From Promethearchaeota archaeon (lineage in GTDB: Archaea; Asgardarchaeota; Lokiarchaeia; Sigyniarchaeales; SOKP01), in contig JAHPZA010000003.1 of assembly GCA_019058445.1 (NCBI GenBank), positions 250,810-314,809 of the forward strand: 64,000 bases of DNA, read 5' to 3'. Of this stretch, positions 38,578-47,187 are shown in pieces. Numbering within the stretch: position 1 is the stretch's first letter; every line of letters begins with the position of its first letter. A model generated the notes under the pieces. That model had not been told where the DNA came from, made no database searches, and was given only the letters and a program-made list of their open reading frames with translations. A program made the translations under genes and the position numbers.

Positions 38578-39555
38578 TCAAATCGAATTGTGTTTCCAAG
38601 TATCCTTAAATACACGCATCAAGTTTTTATGGGATATTTTTTCAATATCTTGAACGCTGTACCCTTCTTCAAAAAGGTAATTCCATAGATCAGGATACTT
38701 CGAACAATCTTTAAGGCAATTTGGGGTGTTTGCTCCATCAAAATCAGAACCTATAGCGACAGTATTAATATCTGCAATCTTTGCAATATGATCTATTTGA
38801 GTCTTAATTGCATCAAAACCCATTTCGTAATTATCTTCCCCTGGCTTTTCAGCATTTAAAAATCCCATACTAAAATTAATCCCAATTGTGCCTTTTTTTT
38901 CATAAATTGCTTTAATTTGATCGTCGGTTAAATTTCTTGGATGATCCACAATGGAACGGGCATTGGAATGGGAAGCAAAGATCGGTTGTTGGGCAACTTC
39001 ATAAACATCCCAAAAAGAAGGTTCATTTAAATGGGATACATCAATCGTAATTCCTAAAGATTGTGCTTCAGCAACTAATTCTCGACCTTTATTTGTTAAT
39101 CCAGTCTCCTTTTGAGGGTCCTTGAACATCGCACCTGTGGCAAACTTGTTTATATTTGCCCAACTTAATCCTAGAGTTCTCAATCCTAATTGATATGCAA
39201 TTCTTAAAAATCTGAGATTATTATCTATACCACCTGCGCCTTCGAAGTGAAGAATAGCTCCTTTTTTTTCTAAAGATAAAGCTTTTTGAAAATCATTAAG
39301 ATTTTTGATCTGCATTAACCCATTTTCACGATTCATCACAAGCTTAAACCAAATATCTAAAGACTTCAGGATATAATTCAGGGAAGATGTTGGATAAATC
39401 GCGAATAATGCCGCTTGTACATTTCCGGTTTTCATTCGGGAAAGATCATAATGACCAATTTCAGATTGTTCCGAGAAAATACGCTTATCTTTTGGCATTT
39501 TATATACGGTATCTACATGTCCATCAATTACTGGAAAGTTACGTTTAGCTATCAT
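38578..39555 (-). CDS. Membrane dipeptidase (renal dipeptidase, peptidase M19)
   Basis: This 325-residue zinc enzyme has the M19 signatures FPVIDGHVDTVYKM (His-x-Asp ligands, about 8-21), LHFEGAGGI (bridging Glu), TIDVSHLNEPSFWDV, PIFASHSNARSI and AIGSDFDG. It cleaves dipeptides, often tolerating a D-residue at the second position. There is no signal peptide, so it is cytoplasmic here. It sits next to the array of transporters, which suggests it could process imported small peptides. Confidence 0.92.
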   Translation of the reverse strand: MIAKRNFPVIDGHVDTVYKMPKDKRIFSEQSEIGHYDLSRMKTGNVQAALFAIYPTSSLNYILKSLDIWFKLVMNRENGLMQIKNLNDFQKALSLEKKGAILHFEGAGGIDNNLRFLRIAYQLGLRTLGLSWANINKFATGAMFKDPQKETGLTNKGRELVAEAQSLGITIDVSHLNEPSFWDVYEVAQQPIFASHSNARSIVDHPRNLTDDQIKAIYEKKGTIGINFSMGFLNAEKPGEDNYEMGFDAIKTQIDHIAKIADINTVAIGSDFDGANTPNCLKDCSKYPDLWNYLFEEGYSVQDIEKISHKNLMRVFKDTWKHNSI

Positions 39556-39607
39556 CGTTATAAAATTCTGACCTTTATTGTAATAATAAGAATTGATTAA
39601 AGATAAT

Positions 39608-39636
39608 TATATAAATAAATTCATCCAATATTTAAA
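39608..39636 (+). promoter_or_regulatory. TATA box plus conserved transporter motif (transporter 1)
   Basis: TATATAAAT (39608-39616), four bases, then TCATCCAATATTTAAA (39621-39636). The arrangement matches the promoters of transporters 2-5, with 68 bases from the TATA start to the ATG. The motif overlaps the expected transcription start and could be an operator. Confidence 0.6.
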
Positions 39637-39675
39637 AAATATTAAAGATTTTAATCATAATTCTTAGGGATTTTA

Positions 39676-41076
39676 ATGGAAAATAATAAAATTGAAATTT
39701 CTCATAGTAAAGCTAATATGGCGAGCTATGCGGTTGGTACATTTATTAATGAATTTATTATGATGGCCTTTTTTGCTTTCACTTTCTTTTTTTATGAGAG
39801 CGAGATTGGGTTAGATGTATGGCTGGTCGCGGCAGGTTACATTATATTTGCTATATGGAATGCGATAAATGACCCTATAGTAGGGTATTTAACTGATAAA
39901 CCATTTAGGTTCACAAAAAAATGGGGTCGGAGGTTTCCTTGGTTAATGTTAGGAGGATTTCCATGGGTTTTAAGTTATATACTTATTTTTATGCCTCCCG
40001 CTGTTGATCCAAATACTCAACAAGGAGCCTTGATTCTTCTAGTTTGGTTTATTATGTCTATGTGTTTATTTGATACATTTGCCTCTGTCTTTTGGGTTAA
40101 TTATGCAAGTCTATTTCCAGACAAATTTAGATCAACTGAAGAACGTCGAACGGCAAATGGATTATCGATTTTTATTGGCGTCTTTGGAACTGTAGCTGGT
40201 GCGATTGTCCCTCCATTATTTTTCACTTTTGGAGTATTATCATCGTATATAATTCAAGCAGGAGTAGTAGTTTTGATAGGCATTATTGCTATGGTATTGT
40301 TGATTCCTGGTGGTCGAGAAGAAGAGATTCTAATTGATCAATTTCTTGTAGCATATGAAGAAAAGATGGAGAGAGCTTCGTTTTTTAAAACTTTAAAAGG
40401 GGCTATGAAACATAGAAATTTTGTTGTTGTAATTATCGTCCTTTTTCTTTATCAAGTCATGATTAGGTCAATGACAGCTTCGATGCCTTTTATTGTAAGA
40501 TTTATTTTAAGTATGGATGCAAGTGTAATAACGGTAATAATGGGACTATTTATGATCTCAGTGCTTATCTGGACACCGATTTGGGTTAAAATTGCCCAGA
40601 AGAAAAATGATAATCGTAAGATAACTTTAATTACTGGAATACTATTAACTATTTTCACAATACCCTTAATATTTGTCAATACATTTTTAGGTTATATTTT
40701 AGCGATGATTTTATGGGGGACTGTGCTAGGCGGATTTTGGGTAACACAACTGTGGATTTTAAGTGATACTATTGATGAAACTGTTTGTAAAACAGAGAAA
40801 CGAGAAGAAGGAATTTATAATGGAATTAATCAATTTTTTAGTCGTATCGCTCTTGTAGTCCAAGCGCTTAGCTTCGCAATTGTGCATGAATTAACAGGGT
40901 TCGTTGAAGGTGCTGACACACAATCAGCTCAAGCAATAATAGGAATACATATTCATTTCGCTGTGGTCCCCTTCTTTGCTATGGTAATGGCTATGCTAAT
41001 CTTTTGGAAATGGTATGATCTTACTCCCGAAAGAGTAAAAGAAAATCAACAAAGGATGAAAGAGCTGTGTCTCTGA
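39676..41076 (+). CDS. GPH family (MelB-like) cation symporter 1
   Basis: This 466-residue protein has 12 predicted helices. The GPH signature IWNAINDPIVGYLTDKPF (about 69-86) is followed by FTKKWGRRFPW, and the C-terminus has the paralogue tail LTPERVKENQQRMKELCL. GPH symporters move glycosides, pentosides or hexuronides with Na+ or H+. The MelB Asp55/Asp59 pair is here Asn/Asp (NAIND). The motif LTGFVEGADTQS in the last helical hairpin is specific to this set. It is the first of eight in the window. Confidence 0.92.
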   Translation: MENNKIEISHSKANMASYAVGTFINEFIMMAFFAFTFFFYESEIGLDVWLVAAGYIIFAIWNAINDPIVGYLTDKPFRFTKKWGRRFPWLMLGGFPWVLSYILIFMPPAVDPNTQQGALILLVWFIMSMCLFDTFASVFWVNYASLFPDKFRSTEERRTANGLSIFIGVFGTVAGAIVPPLFFTFGVLSSYIIQAGVVVLIGIIAMVLLIPGGREEEILIDQFLVAYEEKMERASFFKTLKGAMKHRNFVVVIIVLFLYQVMIRSMTASMPFIVRFILSMDASVITVIMGLFMISVLIWTPIWVKIAQKKNDNRKITLITGILLTIFTIPLIFVNTFLGYILAMILWGTVLGGFWVTQLWILSDTIDETVCKTEKREEGIYNGINQFFSRIALVVQALSFAIVHELTGFVEGADTQSAQAIIGIHIHFAVVPFFAMVMAMLIFWKWYDLTPERVKENQQRMKELCL

Positions 41077-41102
41077 ATAATAAAAATTAAAGAATATAGA
41101 AT

Positions 41103-41171
41103 AATTTATGAATTCTTACTCCAGAAAAAGCACAAGCGAATCAATTAAAGATAAAAGAGATGTGTATCTAA
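41103..41171 (+). pseudogene. Decayed C-terminal end of a ninth GPH transporter
   Basis: After the stop of transporter 1, codons 41115-41171 read LTPEKAQANQLKIKEMCI and stop. This is a clear match to the tail LTPERVKENQQRMKELCL of transporter 1. The bases just before it (TTTATGAATT) resemble the FYD codons that precede this tail in paralogues, but are out of frame. The rest of the gene is gone. It is likely left over from unequal recombination between tandem copies. Confidence 0.75.
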
Positions 41172-41180
41172 TTTTTTTTT
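41172..41180 (+). terminator. Poly-T terminator behind the transporter relic
   Basis: Nine T directly follow the TAA of the relic. It may still end the transporter 1 transcript. Confidence 0.4.
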
Positions 41181-41242
41181 AATTTTATTTTCATAATTGT
41201 TCTTCAAAAAGGATCCATATAGGATGAAATTTTGGACAAAAC

Positions 41243-41272
41243 TATATATATTTCTTTAACTAATTAGTTAAA
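41243..41272 (+). promoter_or_regulatory. TATA box plus perfect 18-bp palindrome (transporter 2)
   Basis: TATATATAT at 41243-41251, then the shared motif in its most symmetrical form: TTTAACTAATTAGTTAAA (41255-41272), an exact palindrome. It is placed as in the other transporter promoters, 75 bases from TATA start to ATG. Confidence 0.65.
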
Positions 41273-41317
41273 AATAAATTAGTTTTCGTTAAAATAATAA
41301 TCCTATAGGTTTTAAAT

Positions 41318-42709
41318 ATGGAGAATGAAGTAATTAAAATCCATCACTCAAGAAGAAGCATAGCTTCATATAGTTTTGCTGGATTTATCTGGGAATTTCT
41401 AGTCATGGCTTTTAGTGCTTATAGCTATTTCTATTATGAGACAGAGGTTGGATTAAATAGCTTACTTTGTGGTTTGGCATTTATCATTTATGCCATATGG
41501 AATGCAGTGAATGATCCCCTTATGGGTTATCTAACTGATCGCCCATTTAAATTTACGAAGAAATGGGGCCGACGTTTTCCTTGGTTGCTTATCGGGGGTT
41601 TCCCATGGATCATTAGCTATATCCTTATTTTTACTCCACCTGACGTGAACCCACAAGATGGCGCGTGGATTATATTTGCATGGTTTACAATTACCATTTG
41701 TTTATATGATACTTTTGCAACCTTATTTATGGTCAATTATGATGCTCTTTTTCCTGACAAATTCCGTTCAGATGAAGAACGTAGGATGGTCACTGGAACG
41801 CGTGTACCCATAGCTGTTTTTGGAACTGTTTTAGGAGCAGTCTTACCACCACTTTTTATAGAATTTGGAAATGAACAATCATATTTATTACAAGCTGGGT
41901 TTGTATTTTTGATATGTCTTATTGCTCTTTTTATTTCACTTCCTGGCACCCGCGAGGATCAGGTAAGAATTGATTCTTATCTTGAAAGTTGTGAAGAAAT
42001 TGAGAAAACCTCCTTTTTTAAAGAATTCAGGAGGGCTCTTAAACAAAAAGCCTTTGTAGCATACATTTTTCTTTACTTTTGCTATATGGTCCTGGTAAGA
42101 TCTATGACATCCTCAATCGCCTATTCAGTAAGATATATTTTAAAAATGGAAGCAAATGCAATCTCTTTAATCATGTTAGCTTTTCTCGTAGGTGTATTAA
42201 TTTCAATTCCAATATGGTATAAACTGGCAAATAGGATAAATAACAACCGTAAAGTAATGATAATATCAGGAACCCTTGTTGGACTTTTTGTATCACCCTT
42301 AATTATATTAGAAGATTATACTCTTATTATTATTACTTTGTTCATATGGGGTTTAGCTGAGGGAGGCTTTTGGCTCATGTTATCACCAGTTTTTGCAGAT
42401 ACTATCGATGAATCAGTAGTAGAAACGGGTGAACGTAGAGAAGGATTATATAATGGATTTTTAGCTTTTTTTGCTCGACTGGCTATAGCAGCTCAAGCAA
42501 TCAGTTTTGCTGTAACACATACATTAACGGGATTCGTAGAAGGTGCCGATACCCAATCTGATTTGGCAGTATGGGGAATTCACATTCACCTTGCTTTGAT
42601 CCCTATGATTTTCATGTTAATAGGGATATTTATCTTTTGGAAATTTTATGATCTCACCCCTAAACGTGTTCAAGAAGTCCAGCTTAAACTAAAGCAATTA
42701 AAACTCTAA
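41318..42709 (+). CDS. GPH family (MelB-like) cation symporter 2
   Basis: This 463-residue paralogue has IWNAVNDPLMGYLTDRPF, FTKKWGRRFPW, and the LTGFVEGADTQSDLAVWGI hairpin. The first cation-site position is Asn again (NAVND). A distinct feature is the shorter and more diverged start (HHSRRSIASYSFAGFIWEF). The tail is LTPKRVQEVQLKLKQLKL. The gene has its own promoter with the palindrome; substrate unknown. Confidence 0.92.
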   Translation: MENEVIKIHHSRRSIASYSFAGFIWEFLVMAFSAYSYFYYETEVGLNSLLCGLAFIIYAIWNAVNDPLMGYLTDRPFKFTKKWGRRFPWLLIGGFPWIISYILIFTPPDVNPQDGAWIIFAWFTITICLYDTFATLFMVNYDALFPDKFRSDEERRMVTGTRVPIAVFGTVLGAVLPPLFIEFGNEQSYLLQAGFVFLICLIALFISLPGTREDQVRIDSYLESCEEIEKTSFFKEFRRALKQKAFVAYIFLYFCYMVLVRSMTSSIAYSVRYILKMEANAISLIMLAFLVGVLISIPIWYKLANRINNNRKVMIISGTLVGLFVSPLIILEDYTLIIITLFIWGLAEGGFWLMLSPVFADTIDESVVETGERREGLYNGFLAFFARLAIAAQAISFAVTHTLTGFVEGADTQSDLAVWGIHIHLALIPMIFMLIGIFIFWKFYDLTPKRVQEVQLKLKQLKL

Positions 42710-42756
42710 ATTAATTAATTTTACATTTTTTTCAGATAACGTTTAGTAAAGCAAAA

Positions 42757-42785
42757 TATATAAATTGATTCAACAAATATTGAAA
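42757..42785 (+). promoter_or_regulatory. TATA box plus conserved transporter motif (transporter 3)
   Basis: TATATAAAT (42757-42765), TGAT, then TCAACAAATATTGAAA (42770-42785), with TTCAA / TTGAA arms. The TATA start is 70 bases before ATG 42827. Confidence 0.65.
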
Positions 42786-42826
42786 AAACGTAATCTATAA
42801 TATATAAAACAAATTTGGTAATGTTT

Positions 42827-44221
42827 ATGGAAAATAAAGACACAGAAATATTACATTCGAAAAAAGAAATGGCTTCATACGGTTTCGGGAAGATAATCAT
42901 GGAACTTTTAAATATGGCATTTGGAGCATATGTGTTTTTCTATTATGAAAGTGAATTGGGATTAGATGTGTGGTTAATAGCTTTAGGTATCATCATATAT
43001 GCAATTTGGAATTCCATCAATGATCCCTTTATCGGTTATTTAGTAGATCGCCCCTTTAAGTTCACGAAAAAATGGGGTAGACGATTTCCATGGGTATTAA
43101 TTGGAGGAGTGCCATGGATCTTTTTTTACTTACTTCTTTTCATACCACCGGACGTTAATCCTCAAGAAGGAGCTTGGATCCTCTTTGCTTGGCTTGTAAT
43201 CATAGCGTGTTTATATGATTTATTTGGATCACTTTATCTTGTAAATTTTACTTCGATTTTTCCCGATAAATTCCGTACAGAAAGTGAAAGAAGAGATGCA
43301 GGTGGAATTGGCACCCTGGTTGGGACTTTTGGCGTAGTTTTGGGGGCTATTGTACCTCCAATGTTCATAATTTTTGGGAATAGAACATCATATGCATTGC
43401 AAGGAGTAGTAATTATTATTATATGTTTAATAGCTTTAGGATTAACTATTCCAGGGATACGGGAAGATCAATATCGAATTGATTGCTATTTAGAGGTGTG
43501 CGAAGAGGGTTTTGAAAAAGAATCGTTTTTTAAGACACTTAAATACTGTATAAAACAAAAGAATTTCTTGGCCTATATTATCGCATTTGTGTTTTATTCA
43601 ACTATGACGACAATGATGATAGCATCCATTCCATTTCTCGTACGATTCGTATTTAAGATGGAAGCGGGAGCGGTGACTTTAATAATGGTAGGTTTTCTCC
43701 TTGGATCATTTTGTTCCATTCCTTTATGGATTAAAATTGCTCATAAAACAAATGATGACCGGAAAACAATCATTATAACCGCGTTTTTTATGGCATTCGC
43801 TTTAATACCGATGATCTTTCTTAGAGACTATTATTTGTTCATTATTTCAGTTGCGATATGGGGTATAGGGCTAGGAGGTTTTTGGGCCATGCAAAATCCA
43901 GTTTTATCTAATGCGATTGATGAAAATGTAATTAATACCGGTAAAAGAGAAGAAGGGATATATGGTGGTATTCAAACCTTATTTTCACGTTTGGCAATTG
44001 CTATCCAAGCGATTTGTTTTGCAATTGTGCATACCCTCACTGGGTTTGTAGAAGGAGCTAACACACAATCTGAATTAGCAGTATGGGGTATAATTATTCA
44101 TATGGCTTTGCTTCCAATGATTTTCATGTTCATAGGATCTTTCATACTTTTAAAATTCTATAATTTAACACCTGAAAAAGTAGCAATTAATAAAACTAAA
44201 TTAGCTGAAATGGGACTATAA
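42827..44221 (+). CDS. GPH family (MelB-like) cation symporter 3
   Basis: This protein of about 464 residues opens MENKDTEILHSKKEMASYGF, in line with the paralogues. ATG 42821 (two codons up) and TTG 42815 are alternative starts in frame. It has IWNSINDPFIGYLVDRPF, FTKKWGRRFPW and LTGFVEGANTQSELAVWGI; the cation-site pair is NSIND. It is closest to transporter 4: promoter, leader and first residues are nearly the same, so the two are a recent duplication. Confidence 0.92.
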   Translation: MENKDTEILHSKKEMASYGFGKIIMELLNMAFGAYVFFYYESELGLDVWLIALGIIIYAIWNSINDPFIGYLVDRPFKFTKKWGRRFPWVLIGGVPWIFFYLLLFIPPDVNPQEGAWILFAWLVIIACLYDLFGSLYLVNFTSIFPDKFRTESERRDAGGIGTLVGTFGVVLGAIVPPMFIIFGNRTSYALQGVVIIIICLIALGLTIPGIREDQYRIDCYLEVCEEGFEKESFFKTLKYCIKQKNFLAYIIAFVFYSTMTTMMIASIPFLVRFVFKMEAGAVTLIMVGFLLGSFCSIPLWIKIAHKTNDDRKTIIITAFFMAFALIPMIFLRDYYLFIISVAIWGIGLGGFWAMQNPVLSNAIDENVINTGKREEGIYGGIQTLFSRLAIAIQAICFAIVHTLTGFVEGANTQSELAVWGIIIHMALLPMIFMFIGSFILLKFYNLTPEKVAINKTKLAEMGL

Positions 44222-44281
44222 AGTGATTTTTAGCTCCATTAATTTTCTATTCTTTTTTTCATTATTTTTTTTTAAAAAAAA

Positions 44282-44310
44282 TATATAAATGCTTTTAACA
44301 AATATTGAAA
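44282..44310 (+). promoter_or_regulatory. TATA box plus conserved transporter motif (transporter 4)
   Basis: TATATAAAT (44282-44290), GCTT, then TTAACAAATATTGAAA (44295-44310). An in-frame ATG at 44289 lies inside the TATA box, so it cannot be the start; the spacing to ATG 44352 (70) equals that of transporter 3. Confidence 0.65.
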
Positions 44311-44351
44311 GAACATACTTTATTAAATTCAAAACCAATTTGGGAATGTTT

Positions 44352-45746
44352 ATGGAAAATAAAGACATGGAAATATTACATTCTAAAAAAGAAATGGCTT
44401 CATATGGGTTCGGTAAGTTTGTAAATGAATTTCTGAATATGGCATTCGGTGCTTTGGTCTTTTTCTATTACGAAACTGAACTGGGTCTTGATGTCTGGTT
44501 AACAGCATTTGGTTATATTATATTTGCTCTCTGGAATGCTTTTAATGATCCAATACTAGGCTATTTAACAGATCGCCCTTTTAAATTTACGAAGAAATGG
44601 GGAAGACGCTTTCCATGGGTTTTTATCGGAGGAGTGCCTTGGATACTTAGCTATATCTTACTTTTTACACCCCCTGATGTTGATCCTAAACAAGGTGCTT
44701 GGATCTTGTTCGCATGGCTCGTATTTTCAACTTGTTTATACGATACCTTTGCTTCTCTGTTTAATGTCTCTTTCTACGGGCTTTTTCCCGATAAATTTCG
44801 TGAAGATAAAGAACGTAGAACTGCTGCTGGAATAAGTACTTTAGTAGGGACTTTTGGCGTAGCTTTAGGGGGAATTTTACCACCGCTGTTTATCGTATTT
44901 GGAGACAGATCCTCATATGCGTTGCAATCGGGGATTGTTGTTATTACTTGTATAATAGCATTGGCATTAACAATTCCAGGGTGTAGGGAAGATCAATATC
45001 GAATTGATTGCTACTTAGAGAAGTGTGAAGAAGGATTTGACAAGGTGCCGTTTTTTAGTAACGTAAAATCATGCTTGAAACAAAAGAATTTCCTCGCGTA
45101 TCTCAGTCAATGGATCTTTTATCGAGCATTGGTTGTTATGATAATTGGCTCAATACCCTATCTCGTACGATTCGTATTAAAAATGGAAGCAAGCGCTGTG
45201 ACTTTAATAATGATTGGATTCCTTTTAGGCTCATTTTGTTCTATTCCAATATGGACTACAATTGCTCATAAAACCGACAATGATCGCAAAACATTCATTC
45301 TAGCAGCATTTCTTATGACAGTACTCTTAATTCCATTAATATTCATCGTTGATTATGTCTTAGTCATTATTTTTGTAGCAATCTGGGGATTTAGCCTTGG
45401 AGGGTATTGGCTCATGCAAGATCCTGTATTATCTGAAATTATCGATGAATCTGTCATTTTAACTGGAAGAAGAGAAGAGGGCATCTATAATGGGGTGGTG
45501 AACTTCTTCGGTCGTTTAGCACTTGTTATTCAGGCTGTCTGCTTCGCGATAGTTCATACTTTAACTGGATTTGTAGAAGGCGCTCCCTCACAAACCGCCA
45601 CAGCACAATTGGGAATTCAAATTCATTTCGCCTTACTGCCAATGATTTTTATGTTATTTGCAACCTTAATACTATGGAAATGGTATAACTTAACGCCTGA
45701 AAAAGTTGCTGAGAATAAAACAAAACTAGCTGAAATGGGTTTGTAA
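44352..45746 (+). CDS. GPH family (MelB-like) cation symporter 4
   Basis: This protein of about 464 residues starts MENKDMEILHSKKEMASYGF (ATG 44352; ATG 44346 is also possible). It has LWNAFNDPILGYLTDRPF, FTKKWGRRFPW, and LTGFVEGAPSQTATAQLGI. The cation-site pair is NAFND. The tail LTPEKVAENKTKLAEMGL is nearly the same as in transporters 3 and 5. The N-terminal extension to ATG 44289 is rejected because it would run through the promoter. Confidence 0.92.
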   Translation: MENKDMEILHSKKEMASYGFGKFVNEFLNMAFGALVFFYYETELGLDVWLTAFGYIIFALWNAFNDPILGYLTDRPFKFTKKWGRRFPWVFIGGVPWILSYILLFTPPDVDPKQGAWILFAWLVFSTCLYDTFASLFNVSFYGLFPDKFREDKERRTAAGISTLVGTFGVALGGILPPLFIVFGDRSSYALQSGIVVITCIIALALTIPGCREDQYRIDCYLEKCEEGFDKVPFFSNVKSCLKQKNFLAYLSQWIFYRALVVMIIGSIPYLVRFVLKMEASAVTLIMIGFLLGSFCSIPIWTTIAHKTDNDRKTFILAAFLMTVLLIPLIFIVDYVLVIIFVAIWGFSLGGYWLMQDPVLSEIIDESVILTGRREEGIYNGVVNFFGRLALVIQAVCFAIVHTLTGFVEGAPSQTATAQLGIQIHFALLPMIFMLFATLILWKWYNLTPEKVAENKTKLAEMGL

Positions 45747-45867
45747 GTTAAATTCAAAATTAAATATCAAATTATTTTTTTCTTTTATCTTTATTTCTGG
45801 ACAATTATTAATAATGCTTATGATTAATTAATTCTATAATAGTTCTCAAAAAAAAATTGTTATAGAG

Positions 45868-47067
45868 ATGAACGATTCAAATATTCTTAATCTAATAGAA
45901 GCGGAACGTATGTATAGCCATGTGTTGGAGATTGAAGGTTCAAGGCATCCTGTTGATGATTTTGAAAAATTAAATGAAGTAGCAGATTATATATCACTGG
46001 AATTTGAAAAGTATGGGTTAAGGGTAAATGAACATAAATTCAATGTTAAGGATTTAGATAACACATTTAGAAATATAGAAGGCAGTATTGGTGATTCGAA
46101 GAGTGCTGAATTTATACTTGGGGCTCATTATGATACAGTTCCTAATTGTCCGGGAGCAAATGACAATGCGTCTGGAGTTGCTGTTATGCTTGAAACTGCT
46201 AGAACTTTATCTCAGGTGGAAAGTTTAAGTAATATTCGATTTATAGGATTCAGTCTTGAAGAACCTAGCGCTGTTTTGCGAAATAAATATAGGGAGATCG
46301 CCCAGAGATATGGGGTGATGGATGATAACGATCACTATACATCTTATAGAACTCTAAAGCTGATAAAAAAGCACTCAGATCAATTAAGTATTGCACGTGG
46401 CTCGATTAAAACATACCCTGAAGCTTATTATGAAGTTACAGAAAATCTCAAGTCAAGTTTGACACAAGAGGAATATGATTTCTTTAATGAAATCGCCAAA
46501 ATTTACGAGGGAATAATGACCAGTTCTTGGGTGGGTAAGACTGCGATAATAGGAAGTAGTAGATGGATTAGAGATGCGTTAAAATCTAATAAAAAAATAT
46601 CAGGAGTAATATCAATAGATTCGGTGGGATATGCTTCTAAGAAAAGATACTCTCAACACTTCCCCAAAGGATTAAAAATGAAGATCTTTAAAACTCATAA
46701 TGTCAAGGAAAAGTATTTCATAGGGGACTTTATCTTTGTAATCAGTAATAGTAATTCCAACGAGCTAGCTGAAGTGTTTTGTTCTCAATGTCAAAAAGAC
46801 TCGATTAACCTTCCCTATGCTTGCTTTGAACCTTCAGTTACATTTGAAAAATTCTGTGTAAATTTGCCCTTTTTACTGGGTTCTGATCACGCGCCATTTT
46901 GGCGAGAGGGAATACCTGCCCTGGAATTAACGGATACTGCGAACCTTAGAGACCCATATGCTCATACATCAGCAGATACCATAAATAATCTTGATTTTGA
47001 TTTCATGAAGAAAGTCGGAAAAGCGGTTTGTATGACAGCAATAAATAGATGTCAAGAAACTTCTTAA
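45868..47067 (+). CDS. M28-family zinc peptidase with a large internal insertion
   Basis: This 399-residue cytoplasmic protein has the M28 ligands in LGAHYDTVP (His), GANDNASG (Asp) and FSLEEP (Glu131/Glu132), and near the end GSDHAPFWREGIPALEL and YAHTSADT (His). In normal M28 enzymes the GSR motif follows the EE pair after a few residues. Here GSSRW (229-233) comes about 95 residues later, so a helical, charged insertion has split the core. It probably releases N-terminal residues from peptides. It sits between transporters 4 and 5. Confidence 0.85.
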   Translation: MNDSNILNLIEAERMYSHVLEIEGSRHPVDDFEKLNEVADYISLEFEKYGLRVNEHKFNVKDLDNTFRNIEGSIGDSKSAEFILGAHYDTVPNCPGANDNASGVAVMLETARTLSQVESLSNIRFIGFSLEEPSAVLRNKYREIAQRYGVMDDNDHYTSYRTLKLIKKHSDQLSIARGSIKTYPEAYYEVTENLKSSLTQEEYDFFNEIAKIYEGIMTSSWVGKTAIIGSSRWIRDALKSNKKISGVISIDSVGYASKKRYSQHFPKGLKMKIFKTHNVKEKYFIGDFIFVISNSNSNELAEVFCSQCQKDSINLPYACFEPSVTFEKFCVNLPFLLGSDHAPFWREGIPALELTDTANLRDPYAHTSADTINNLDFDFMKKVGKAVCMTAINRCQETS

Positions 47068-47113
47068 AATCAAATTTCATATACTATATCTTCTATATTT
47101 TTTTAAAGATATC

Positions 47114-47142
47114 TATATAAATTTGATTAACTAATGTTTAAA
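47114..47142 (+). promoter_or_regulatory. TATA box plus conserved transporter motif (transporter 5)
   Basis: TATATAAAT (47114-47122), TTGA, then TTAACTAATGTTTAAA (47127-47142); 74 bases from TATA start to ATG 47188. Confidence 0.65.
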
Positions 47143-47187
47143 ATACATATCAAATTTTCATATGTAAATTTATGATGGTAATTAATT

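Noticed and set aside
44289..44351. Longer N-terminus of transporter 4 from ATG 44289
   Set aside because: The ATG lies inside the TATA box of its own promoter, and the paralogues start at the position of ATG 44352.
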